NCBI GenBank assembly: GCA_039619475.1
Contig: CM077116.1
Location: 280,937,258 to 281,001,257 of the forward strand
Direction of reading: 5' to 3'
Source of the DNA: Icerya purchasi
Lineage: Eukaryota > Arthropoda > Insecta > Hemiptera > Monophlebidae
DNA: 64,000 nt
The position numbers were made by a program, and so were the translations under genes. The notes beneath the pieces were generated by a model, which was not told where the DNA came from, did not search any database, and saw nothing but the letters and a program-made list of their open reading frames with translations. Of this stretch, positions 22,802-33,524 are shown piece after piece (the first letter of the stretch is position 1; each line of letters opens with the position of its first letter).

Positions 22802-23535
22802 TTACAAAAGGGACAGGATGGAGGTGTTATTGAGAAGGTATGGGTGGGTTGTTATATTAGTATGGCCGAGTCTTAATCTAGTTAAAATTATTTCTTCTTT
22901 TCGCGATTTGCGATCAGGTGACTCCCATTCTTCGATCTTTTCTTCTATGCTTCTGAGATGGTTTTTGTGGATGAGGTCGAACTCCATTATGCATTCTGCA
23001 TATTAATAATTTTCTCTTTATATGTTTTCTTTAGATCATCTGTGGTTATTATGGTTTCGGTATTAGTATCCAGGGACAGCGAATTCGATCACTTTGCTAA
23101 TTTATCTGCGATTTCGTTGTCCTCTATTCCTTTATGACTTTGGATCCATACGAATAGAATATCCAGTCCATTGGAAAGTAATTCTGTTATTATTTTTTGG
23201 GTTCTTTGCACTATATGGTTGGTGTTATATATCAATTAAATATCTGCAACGGCTCTAGCCGAGCCATTTAGTATTATGAACTGGTGCTCTATATGTATTC
23301 GCGATATTTCTTTCAATGCAAGGTATACTTTGTATACAGTTCAGCAGTTTTAGCTCCATGGCGGTAATTTTTCAGCTTTGCTTATTATATTACGAATGAA
23401 GAAAGCCGCTCCGGCCGCCAGTGCTGTTTTTGATTCATCGGTGTAACAGTGTACTCTGTACGGATACCGTCCTAAAATAATATTTAATCTTGACTGTATG
23501 TCTACGGTGCTTGCGGAGTTGTTTGACAATTTCAA
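22802..23535 (-). pseudogene. LINE H RNase H and C-terminal domain, broken
   Basis: The RNase H start HCYTDESKTALAAGAAFFI (first catalytic Asp in YTDES) is visible at about 23430, and the C-terminal phrase LTRLRLGHTNITTHPYLL at about 22860. The centre of the domain (second and third acidic residues, 23000-23340) is spread over frames with stops. The domain would remove RNA from the DNA-RNA hybrid during reverse transcription. Confidence 0.65.
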
Positions 23536-24063
23536 CAGCTTGTCGATGATTTGGATTGACGGTATTGACTATGGTGCAGGACGTACGGCGATATGGGGAA
23601 GCGAGCGGTATTTTTTCGGGGTATAGGAGATTCGGATATTTTCCTCAAATTTTAACGCAATATGTGTTGATCCTCCTTCTTGGGTTGTCTTGTATTTGTT
23701 CCGATAATAGTTGTTAAATAGAAGATTTTTCGTTGGTAAATCTGGTATAGCTGCTGGCGGCGATTAGGAGATTTTGCGGTCTGGATCATTCTTCGATATT
23801 TGAGAGGGAGTTCGTTGGCTTCTACATAGAAACTTATCGTAGGTGTGGTTCTGAACGCTCCTGTCGCTAATCTAATGCCTTGGTGATGAATGCAATCTAG
23901 TTTTCCTAAGGTTGTGTGGCTTGCTGAATTATAAAGTTGAGCGCCATAGTCCAATTTTGTTCGGATGAGGGATCGATATAAATGTAATAGTGTTCTTCTG
24001 CTGCAACCCTACATCAGAATGGTTGAGCAACTTGAAAATTCCTAGCGAGCGAATGCATTTCGA

Positions 24064-24486
24064 TCATATGTACGTTATATGGTCCTTCCGTGATGATAGC
24101 TTTTTATCAAGCAGGATTCCTAAAAACTTGACTGTTTGTACTACTGCGATTGGTTTGGAATGCAGTGTCAAAACTATATTTTGTTGTTTTCTTTTGTTAT
24201 TTGAGAAGATTATGTAATTTATTTTCTCGGCGGATATTAGAAAACCATGGTCGTGGCTCCAGGTGTTGATGTTGTTTATCGTTGGCTGTATTATTTGTTT
24301 AGCGATTTCGAGCGACGATGCTTGAAGAGATACGCTAACATCATCGGTGAACATTCTGATAGAAACTGGCTTCTCGACAACCGAAGTAATATTATTTAGC
24401 GCAAGCAGGAACAAAGTAGCACTCAACGGTGATCCTTGAGGTACCCCGTTGGAGATTGTTCTTTCCGCTGATAGAATGTTGCCCAT
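24064..24486 (-). pseudogene. LINE H reverse transcriptase palm
   Basis: The frame carries NGVPQGSPLSATLFLLALN and, about 30 residues later, IRMFTDDVSVSL, where the catalytic box is normally FADD. It continues with INYIIFSNNK and KFLGILLDKKL. Replacement of Ala by Thr beside the two aspartates is unusual, and upstream RT pieces are in other frames. It encodes the polymerase that copies element RNA at the target nick. Confidence 0.7.
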
Positions 24487-25488
24487 TCGAACATGAATCT
24501 TTCTGTCAGTAAAGAAATTTTTGATTATGTTTGCTAAATTACCATCTATTCCGATTTGATGTAGTTTTTTGAGGATGAGGTACCGCCATACACGGTCATA
24601 AGCATTAGAAAAATCGAAGAAAACTGCGACTGTGGAATTCGAATTTATGATCTTTTGACGTTTGTGACAAGATCACTTACCGCTACTAGCTGTGTTGATC
24701 GTTGCTGTCTAAAACCATATTGGTGGATAGATATAGTATCTTGTTGGTTTCTCAAGTGTCCATGAGAGCCTTTTGTTTAACAATTGTTCTAATATTTTAC
24801 TCAGTATGATTGTGAGTGCTATTGGTCTATAGTTGTTAATAGAGGAGTTCTTATTCAATTTGGGGATTGGGATTATGAAAGCGATTTTCCAGCAAGTCAG
24901 GAATATGGAATTTTTAAAAGCTTTGTTGTAAATTTCTAAAAGATACACCTAGTGCTGTAATGTGTAGATGCTTTACCATTAATGGGTGAATATTGTCGGT
25001 CCGGGAGCCGTATTGTGAATGTGGCTATTAATATGACGTTAGTTCTTGCCATGTCAGATTTATATTATACGCTTCTTCGTTATTACTATTGAAAGGGATT
25101 GAAATTTTCTCTGCATTATTTTTGATGTTCAAAAACTGTTGTGAGTAGTTACGATCAGATGATATCGAAGCGAAGTATTCTGCGAACCCGTTTGCAATAT
25201 GGATAGGTTCTTCGATCGTCGTGCCGTTTTCGTCTATCGAAGTTATTTGAGATAATTGTTTCCGACCCTGTGTATTTTTTGAACATTTGCCCATGTTGAT
25301 TTTAACGAACTTTCGAAGTTTATCTCAGAAATAAATTTATTCCAGCTTTCCGTTTTGGCTTTCCGAATTGTTTGCCGTGTTTCAGCTTTTTGCTTTTTGA
25401 ATGCTTCAAAATCTTCTTTTAACTTTGATCTGCGGAACTTACGAAATGCTTTTCTCCGTTTCTGTATAGCCGAATGGAAATCTTTCGA

Positions 25489-26375
25489 TTACCAAGGAAC
25501 AGCTTTTTGACGTATTTTTCCTGATGTCTTTGGAATTGACTTCGCTGCGGCAGATGGGATAAAACGTGTAAAGTTCTCAATGTCTTCTGACAGTTCTTCT
25601 TTGTGGTCGAAAGTGATCTCCGTATAATTTTTGAATATTTCCCAGTTAGCATCTTCTATTCTCCATTTCGGTAGAAAAGTTTGAGGACATGTGATAAAAT
25701 TGCCAAGTGATGAGGTGATTATTGGAAAATTATCACTGTCGCATAGATCGTGATAGACTTCCGCTTTAATTCTCCCACTTAAAGATGCTGTAGCGAAGAC
25801 TAGATCTAACGTGGACGTGGTTTTAGATGCCGCGTTAAAGTGAGTTAGATGTCTTTTAAGGTTTAATACGAGTAGATGTTCGTCGAATTGAAATAATTTT
25901 TCAAGCATCCTCTTTTAGAATTGTATGTTGAATCCTATGTTCCGTTATGAGCACTGAAGTCACCTAGGATTATATACGGTTTTGGGAGTTGCTTAACTAT
26001 GCTTTGTAAGTGATCTCTGCTTAATGATAAATCTGGGGCCAGATAAATGTTGCATATAGTGATTTTCGATGCATTTACTTTTGAAGAGAGCTTCGCTGTA
26101 ACTGCTATAACTAGCAATTCCGTATTAATATTTACTTCCTGATAACAGGAGATGGAGCTGTGAATTAGAATTGATACTCCACCCGCTGCAACAAGGCGGC
26201 TGGAGTCATTTAGGCGAAATGTTTGGTATTCCCGTAAGTTAAAGCTTTGATATGGTTTTAAATGGATCTCTTGCAAGCTATTGATTTTTGGCTGTTTTAG
26301 AGCGACAAATTGTAGTTCTGCGTAGTGTAGCGATAATCCGTTTATATTCCGCTGGAGAATTATGTTGTTACTCAT
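25489..26375 (-). pseudogene. LINE H APE-type endonuclease, broken
   Basis: The N-terminal half (25935-26375) starts MSNNIILQRNINGL, has LQEIHLKPYQSF where the catalytic Glu is expected, and ends ILGDFSAHNGT with the catalytic Asp of GDFNAH. The rest (25489-25908) is in a shifted frame and contains CDSDNFPIIT, in which the SDH histidine is Asn. The enzyme would nick the target DNA. The change of the catalytic His and the frame break argue that it is inactive. Confidence 0.7.
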
Positions 26376-26502
26376 AAAATAGTAAAATTAGTAATTGGTG
26401 ATACAATTCCGTCAAGCAATGTTATTTGTGTCTTGTTCTAGGGTGCGTATGGTTCTCGTGAACCGGTTTTTTCAACCTTTGTGTTGTAAAAACGGGTACG
26501 AT

Positions 26503-26940
26503 TCAGTTGTTTAATAGACCTGTTAAGTCATCAGTGAACTCCATAGCATTTTCTATTACTGATTTGCTTGCACTGTACATGTCGATAAAGAGCATAAAAT
26601 TTGTTAGTGATAGCGGGTATTTAGTTTCATTGTCTCGGAATAATTTTTCCAGTGATTTAAAAATCTCCTTCAGCGTCGGGGTTGGAGATGTTTTGAAGTG
26701 CCGGGTTTCATCAACTTCACTAAATGGAGGGGATATGTCTTCTACTAGTTCTGATTCTGAGATTTTTGGTGATCTCTTTGCCCTCTTTTTCTTTGACTTT
26801 TTATTTTCAATTAGCAGTTGCTTAGTGCTTTTATCCGAATACTGGGAGCTTGATGTTGATGTGTCTGTAAGCGGACGCTTCGTTATTTCTGCTCCTGACG
26901 CTGATTCAGGTCTGGAAAGAAAACATTTGGAGGAATTATT
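26503..26940 (-). pseudogene. LINE H ORF1 C-terminal part
   Basis: The minus-strand frame reads through a Lys/Ser-rich tract (KSKKKRAKRSPKIS) and an acidic-polar segment to a stop at 26503-26505, with the endonuclease frame starting about 130 bp further on. Upstream (26940-27110) the reading shifts frame. The position directly before the pol ORF and the composition fit ORF1 of an I-like LINE. No zinc knuckle is left in the part seen. Confidence 0.5.
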
Positions 26941-27120
26941 TCTTCATCTGTGGGGGCTTGTGAATCGGCAGCGTTTTTATTTTCTAGGTCTGCAGGCTGA
27001 CTTGTTATCGGTAAATTAACTATTTGGTGGTAAGTGAGTTTATTATTGCTGAGTTCTGGGAAATTTTTATCCGGCTATATTAGGCAACAAAAGTGGTGTA
27101 TCTCTGAACAGACTCTCATC

Positions 27121-27620
27121 TTCTCCTAACGTTATTTGATGACTACTCAGTCAGTACCGATCACTCATTAGTACTTACATCAGATCATCACTGATGAATA
27201 CACTTCCGAATTAATAAAAAATCATTCCCATTAGCCCATATGATCAAAAGCAAAGCGCAATGAGACTTAATATTTCCGTCAGTGATAAGTTTGAAATCGC
27301 GCTACAGGATATTCAAATTCATTTACCTTATTATTCGAATATATATTTATCCGTGCTTTTTTATGTGGAAAATATTATAATCTTTTGTTTTGTTAAAAAT
27401 TAGTTTTCTTCAACTTACGTTTTCACGATAAATTGAAAATACTTAAGGGCAATCACTTTCGTTGTATTACTAAAAACTTCTCAAACTATTTTTTACGTTT
27501 TTTGATGACCACTTAATTTACATTTACCCGATACTCGTCGGTACTCACATAGTACCATCATTGGCTGGTACATTTTCCAATTAACAAACAATCATTGAAA
27601 TCGATCTGCATGAAGAAATA
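27121..27620 (-). repeat. Two diverged direct units upstream of LINE H ORF1
   Basis: The blocks starting near 27130 and 27475 share, in order, CTTCTC, TTTGATGAC(T/C)ACT, CGAT-ACTC, GTACT(T/C)ACAT, CATCA(C/T)TG, ATTAATAA or ATTAACAA, and AATCATT. The period is about 345 bp. In the LINE direction they lie just upstream of ORF1, the place of the 5' UTR and promoter, and may be tandem 5' UTR monomers. Confidence 0.45.
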
Positions 27621-30000
27621 TAAAAAAAAAAAAAGAAAAAAAATAGCGACCAACTTAATCTCTTCTGTTTTTAAGTTAGTAAAAATAATTGATGTTTGTA
27701 AAAATTTGTTCGTTAGAGATAAAAAACGTTGAAATCACTTCCTCTAAAATAGCAATGAATTTTTCGCAGTTGAATAACATTCAGAATAATATAAAAATTT
27801 TATCGTGAAATCCAAATTCTACAAAAAAATAAAATCATAGAATTAAGTCACTTTTTTTTTTTTTCTCGCATAAACCGCTGGTCTTAACTAAAAAAAAACA
27901 GTTAGAAGAGGAAGAGTCAGTTATATTTTAATCCGATCAGGTATCGTTAATGGAAGGACAAATAGCAGGAATTATGAAAAAATATTAAAATTATTCGTTT
28001 TAAAATGAAGCTTAGTTGAACTCATCCGAATTTCCATATATAGCTAGGTTATTGCGAAGACCCTTAAAAGATATGTACAACCGGTGAAGATGTGTGTTTG
28101 ATTCAATATCCCTATATCCACTTACTTTACTTAATGTTCGAGAATGCTACATGACCGTTTCAACTCAGTTCCCGATATTTTTTCTTTCCAAATATCAATT
28201 TCCTGAAGACTTTATTCTCGAAAAAAAAATTTGTTTAGTACATTACGATCCCAGCCGGGGTTCTTAAATAATCTAACAGATTCAGACGTTTCCTTTTAAT
28301 TAATACTTTCACCCTTTTTTTAAGCTCGGATCCGTTACACTTTTTTCGATGTCCCTTTTCTCTTTTTGTAAATCCATCAAAAACGAAAATACATATCGGG
28401 ATGGTTTTTATCAATTGACCAGCCGGAACCGATTATGATTGCTTAGAATGGTACAAATATTAGACAAAAAATTTACTGGTATCGCTGTGAAGTGCATGGT
28501 AAAGAGTGCTTCGTACTCTGTCGGTTGTCTCGTCATCATCAATTTACGCGATCCTTAATTGAACACCAAAAAATTTTCTCTCTGTAAAGTACGTTGGAAC
28601 CGTTTCGGTAGTTCTTGCAGTTAGTTCAATTTTTGTGGAGTAGAAGGCAACTTCTGCGGACGTCTTTTTTTCGCGGCTTTCTTGAGCGCTTTTTGTTCCG
28701 GCAGCCGACTTAGAACAACCGATGGCATTCCGTGTAATTCGGTCGTTAGTACTTAGGCGAAAAGTTATACTCCTCAGTCTTTAACTTTACATTTTGTGTG
28801 AATAATCCAATGATGCATTCTTCTTGGTTCGGCAGATGACTGTGCAGCGATTCCGCTGGCCCAAGAGAATGATATCTTCTGGAAATGAAGAGTCGTTCAT
28901 TACTGTTCGTGTAGTGCACTCCTACACCTCACATTATGGTACTTACAGTAAATTTTCTCTTCTTGTACTCGCAATCAAAGATGAACGTATTCATGTACTA
29001 GCAACTTTTTGTCTATTATTCGGGCCTTTCTGGACTTTTCAACGAAATGTCTATCAGTTCTTCAATTCTGTGGAAAAACTAAAAAATATTACTGACAAAC
29101 AAATATCCGAAAAATATAACTATGTTCGAGGGATTGATTTCGGAAAAGTAGGCTCAAGGAATGTATTCGGGTAAAATAATTTAAGAAATTCCCGAAACTA
29201 TCCGGTAATTCTGAATAACTTTCTAACATCCGAAATAATTTTAAAAAACAGACAATTCGTTTCTTTTAGAACTGTGATAGCTTTGTCTAAACTGCGTGAC
29301 TACGCAGAAACATCATTACAGCTAAAATACTAAAAATTACAAACGCAAGGGAATAAAACATATTTTGATATGATGAAAAAAAAAAAAAAGAAAAAGAAAA
29401 TTCCGGTATTATAGATACTTTTTGTTCTTATTAATATCGCTTAATCACGTGTTATTATTAATATGGTAACTATTTGCGTAACTGTTACTCTTAAAATACT
29501 AAAATACCTTTTCGCGTTTATTGGATAAATTAGAAACTAATTTAATTTATGCTGTGTATTCAATGAAATAATAAAACTTTACACACAACAGTCAGCACTA
29601 AATGAAGATCAATTAATATAAAAGGAAAATATCTTTTCAGGAGAATTTCCCACCTTCAGCTAGAAACAAAAAAAAGATATATTAATAAAGATAAATTTAT
29701 TATTAAATATGATCTGTAGAAAACCAAAATAATTTATTTTCATTTAGAAAATAAAATCAAAGATTATTATTAAAAATAAACATAAATGTTTAATTTTTAA
29801 TTTGAAAAAATTGAAACAAAAGTAAATAAATATATGAAAAGCAGAGAACATATTTAATTTTTAGTTTAGTAAAAACTTGGAAGTTTATTATTCATACACA
29901 TTTAAAATTATATATGTGTATATATTGAGACGGATTCGGCAGCTGTAGCGGTTTAATTACGTTTTATACGGTTTCTGATAATGCTGTCCGAGGTAGAAAT
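27621..30000. other. Spacer, no recognised gene
   Basis: A 116-codon plus-strand ORF (28824-29174) exists but shows no domain and no repeat-family phrase, and its composition does not differ from the surrounding DNA. A poly(T) tract lies near 27852-27864. Nothing else is recognised. Confidence 0.4.
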
Positions 30001-30023
30001 TATTATTTCGATTTTAATTCATT

Positions 30024-30446
30024 TTATATTTCGGGTTTTTCTCGGGCGGCAGAGATGACGGTGAATTGCGATCGGAGAAGATATTTCGACCGAGAAGCCT
30101 GGTTATCCCGAACGTAGCCGTTCTGTCGGCTGTGTTGCGGGGGTGAACTGGTTTCGTAGGGGAAATCGCGGTCGCGTTTACCGTCGAAACGTATAAGTAC
30201 GGAGCGTGTAGCTACGAGAGTCTCGAGCGAATTGGTGAAATCCCGGAAAGACAGGGTAGCAACCGATTTAAAATACATATTAATATAAGAATGTTCTAGA
30301 AAAATCGGCGTGCGTATTAATTGATAAGGTACGGGGTAATTTTCAGCGATTCGACTATATCGTTTGGAATAGCCCATCGTGTACCGAAAAATCTTCGTTC
30401 GTGCTTGCCACGATAAATCGATAGTCGGATTAATTCGGTTGTTCAC
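30024..30446 (-). CDS. Unassigned 140-codon ORF in a GC-richer patch
   Basis: The open frame lies in a 600-bp patch (29930-30580) that is clearly GC-richer than its flanks. It is basic and aromatic-rich, with phrases such as TKIFRYTMGYSKRYSR and DFTNSLETLVATRSVLIR and no transmembrane or known domain. The first ATG is at residue 24 of the open stretch, and the frame is open upstream for several codons, so it could be an exon. No transposon phrase is recognised. It may be a real exon, an LTR-element piece or chance; confidence is low. Confidence 0.2.
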   Translation of the reverse strand: MNNRINPTIDLSWQARTKIFRYTMGYSKRYSRIAENYPVPYQLIRTPIFLEHSYINMYFKSVATLSFRDFTNSLETLVATRSVLIRFDGKRDRDFPYETSSPPQHSRQNGYVRDNQASRSKYLLRSQFTVISAAREKPEI

Positions 30447-30639
30447 GCGAGTCGGTAATGAACTTTCGTTTGTAATCGTTGTCTTAAGATCAAGCCGTCG
30501 CGTGCATTTGTATTACCCTAGTCATCGTTCATTTCCGCGTGCATTTATCGTAATTTTGACCGAAATTTCATTTTTTTTCTCTTTTGTTTAATTGTCACTT
30601 TTGGAATTTGTTTTCCCTGTTTTGCTCATTTTCTGGTCT

Positions 30640-31070
30640 AAATTTTGTTTAAATATATATGTTTTCATAGAAGGCTTCGTTATTGGACACGTGGTAATCC
30701 CGTGATATCTCCACCAGGAGAAAATACCGCCATCGAACGGCCGATTTTGCGAGTTTTTATTTTATTTTTTTTTTTTTTTATCAAAAGCCTAAAGCTCTGC
30801 TCGGCAGAGTTTTCCGGTAGTAGCAAGCCGTATTTTGTTACTGGCGCCCGTGGAATAGTTTTTTTATATTTTTTTTTTTTTATTTTTCTCGTAGATGCGA
30901 AGATCTCGATTTATACCAACTGGTTCTCGAAATCAGGGAGTCAAAAGTCAATTTATAACAACTGGCTTCCCGAAATCAGCGACTGGAAAAGTCGATTTAT
31001 TACAAGTGGCGTCCGGAACAGTGACTCCATAAGCGATATATTACAATATATATATATATATATATCTTTT
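30640..31070 (+). repeat. Repeated LTR-end/primer-binding-site-like units
   Basis: Three units of about 43 bp start at about 30907, 30949 and 30993, each reading TC(G/A)ATTTAT.(A/C)CAA.TGG followed by a C/G-rich string. The third gives TTACAAGTGGCGTCCGGAAC and then AGTGAC, close to the retroviral lysine-tRNA primer site (TGGCGCCCGAACAGGGAC). A related TTACTGGCGCCCGTGGAATA lies at 30839-30858. ACA two bases before TGG is the usual LTR end plus primer site. No LTR-element coding region follows, so these are probably remnants of a Ty3/gypsy- or BEL-like leader. Confidence 0.4.
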
Positions 31071-31545
31071 AATTAATGACAGATCTAAATATTTTGATCT
31101 TATTTAACAAATACTACATAAAATCTTTGAAAAGAAATGAACTCTAATGTAATACATAAAATTAAATTTTTGATCATGTTCTTTTTTCCAAAGACTTCAT
31201 CCTGAAATAATTTTTATTATAATTTTTTTAAATATTGTTTTTTTGTGCTTCATTAGCTTAATCTATTTAAAATTTCATTTTCTCCGCGGTCATGTGATTA
31301 GATCGAAGAAAGATTGAAAAATTGGCTAAGGCGTTAGCGAGGCATAGGTTAAAGAGTTTACTTGTCAGCAATAATAAACTGAATTTTTATATTAAAACGT
31401 GGAAAAAACGCCAAAAAAATTCATTGATTTTGAAGATTTTTACAACAAAATTATCCATTTAGTCACGGTATTTAGTTAGTCTGTTTAATGATGAGTTTTT
31501 GTTATTAAGCTTTAAACTGATGATTTTGTAAATTAACAGTTCATT
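31071..31545. other. AT-rich spacer
   Basis: A (TA)n tract precedes it at about 31046-31064. No gene or repeat terminus is seen. Confidence 0.5.
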
Positions 31546-31650
31546 GGATAAATTTTAGGCACATGTGCAATCATTTTTGGATAAATTTTAAGCACATATG
31601 CAATCATTTCTGGATAAATTTTAAGCACATATGCAATCATTTCTGGATAT
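31546..31650. repeat. 33-bp tandem repeat, three copies
   Basis: Units at 31546-31578, 31579-31611 and 31612-31644 follow GGATAAATTTTAAGCACATA then TGCAATCATTTCT, with two or three differences in the first unit, and a partial fourth copy follows. It is a small minisatellite. Confidence 0.9.
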
Positions 31651-32389
31651 AAATTTAATACCGAATTCTAATTAACATTATTTTTATAAAAATACATAAA
31701 TGGTAAATATGACATTTTATTCAAAGTTTCGTTTAGCTTAATTTTCTATGTAATGATTGAAACATTTATCAAAATATACATGTATATTAAAAATCGATTT
31801 TTTGAAATATGTTTGCGTGTGCAGAAATTTTCAAATGTAATTAAAATTCTTAAATTTCGTTAAACTATCACATTTTATTAATTCAGAAAAAAATAAATAA
31901 ATTTCCAAACCTATCCTCAGTTGAACTTCATCAGTTACCACACTGCCGTTGGGCATTTGATTTTGTAATTTCTTTTGTCTTTCAATTCGTAGTTACTAAA
32001 TTACCTTGCCTTCATTTCTCTTATCAGTCTTCTTCCACCGCCTCTAATTCATTTTGACTTGACTACATCTAGCTTTTGTACATTGAATCCTGATAATTCC
32101 TATTACGTTTGTGACAGAGATCACATATTTTTTTAATGTTCTTCCGATCTATCCCTTGAACGTGATTTATTTAGTTCTTAACACTTAAGACTTCATTTTC
32201 CTGCTCTATAAAATGCCTTTCGTGTTCTTTCTTTACCGATCATCTTAGTTGTTCCTATTTTAGAAGTTTCCATTATTTTCGCATGAAATAAAATAAAATA
32301 TTTTCAACTTGTTTCATCTATTTCATACATGTTGTAGGAGAAGGAAATGAAACGGAAAAAATAAAAGAAAACGATATATAAAAACATGC

Positions 32390-32435
<46 letters not shown>

Positions 32436-32821
32436 CGTAAACAGAATTTCATGATACATTTGCGTTTGAACAAATAACGTTGTTTAATTCTAATTTATGT
32501 CATTCACGATATATTTCGGTAAAAATTCAATTAACAAATTTTTTAGTACGGCTTATACAGAATTACGAAATAAATATATTTATAATTACGAGGCAGACTG
32601 CTAACTTGTTATCACATCTTTGAATAATAAAATGGGTGGAAACTATGTTAAAATACTAAAAAAAAAAAAAAAACTTTTCATTCAATCGTCAATTATATTT
32701 ACCAAATTATAGAAATATAAAATTTATTCTATTCAAATATCTTAATGAAAGTTTTTTATTTAACTTGACCTTCTTGTTTCTCACTGTATTTGTTGTTCTT
32801 ACACACTGTTAACCTTTTTTT
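31651..32821. other. AT-rich spacer with (TA)n microsatellite
   Basis: A pure (TA)n tract of about 38 bp occupies 32395-32432. No coding sequence is seen. Confidence 0.6.
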
Positions 32822-33022
32822 AGTTATGATAAAAATAAACTTTAACGCTTTTATAACAATTGTATAATTTTTAAAACCCCGACGCGTTTCGAAGCAAACA
32901 CTTCATGTTCACGGGAGTAATAATTACTCCCGTGAACATGAAGTGTTTGCTTCGAAACGCGTCGGGGTTTTAAAAATTATACAATTGTTATAAAAGCGTT
33001 AAAGTTTATTTTTATCATAACT
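32822..33022. repeat. Perfect palindrome, 100-bp arms and 1-bp spacer
   Basis: 32822-32921 and 32923-33022 are exact reverse complements with a single A between them. The arms contain GGGAGTAAT at the centre, CTTCGAAACGCGTC and GGGGTTTTAAAAATT. The phrase CTTCGAAACGCGTCGGG is typical of Penelope-like element ends, and the right arm can fold into a hammerhead-like shape. Biological origins are a head-to-head duplication of an element end or a foldback element. A fold-back artefact of library or assembly is possible, since such palindromes are unstable. Confidence 0.9.
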
Positions 33023-33524
33023 TCTTGTTTCTATTTTTGTATTCTTGCAGATCTTGAAACGCTAAGATCTCGAAAATGGCAAGGCTAATTTTTACAAAAA
33101 TTAGCACTTAGGTAGACCCTATAGAAGGTTTAGCAAAAAAAAAGGAAATTCATGAAGACGCGGTCATTTTGTTAAGAGATATTTAGTGTTTTAGGTTAAA
33201 AAAAAAATTGATAAAAAGTGCGAATAAAAGTAAAAATCCAAACAATTATTTCTCATCATTAAGAAAATGACATTTTTAAAACTAAAATCGTTAAAAATTT
33301 CATTCTCTTTTTTATTTTCTTATTTGTGTAACATTCAGACCGTTCAGGTGAACTTTTTTCCTTTCTCTTTTAAGCTCTCATTCGTCCACAAATGTAATTA
33401 CAAATTATAACATAAAATAATACAAAAAAAATATTCAGGAATAACAGAAAATAATAATAACCAATAACAAAAATAACATAAAAATGATTTAAAGAAAAAC
33501 TTTTATTTGTTTTTTTTTTTTTTT
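33023..33524. other. AT-rich spacer
   Basis: No gene or repeat terminus recognised; it ends at the poly(T) tail of the next element. Confidence 0.5.

Larger units (their letters stand above)
22565..27120 (-). mobile_element. LINE H, near full-length I-like element
   Basis: Read right to left: the ORF1 end (26503-26940), APE endonuclease (25935-26375 and 25489-25908), RT (24709-24948, 24064-24486), a post-RT segment (23652-23954), RNase H (23350-23535), a C-terminal region (22802-22987) with a zinc motif CPFCNTPQLTLRHILTSC read in a neighbouring frame, a 3' UTR and a poly(A) tail (poly(T) 22565-22578). ORF1, EN, RT, RNase H and zinc motif in this order define an I-like LINE. The RT box reads FTDD, the EN box reads SDNFPI in place of SDH, and many frameshifts occur, so it is inactive. 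The 3' end carries a stem-loop of arms GCGACTT and AAGCCGC. Confidence 0.8.

Noticed and set aside
26507..27019. 170-codon plus-strand ORF
   Set aside because: It is the opposite-strand shadow of the LINE H ORF1, which reads as a Lys/Ser-rich protein on the minus strand.
28824..29174. 116-codon plus-strand ORF as a gene
   Set aside because: No domain, no compositional change at its ends, no homologous phrase elsewhere in the window.
32395..32432. (TA)n tract as a cruciform or origin
   Set aside because: A simple microsatellite; no further elements support a function.
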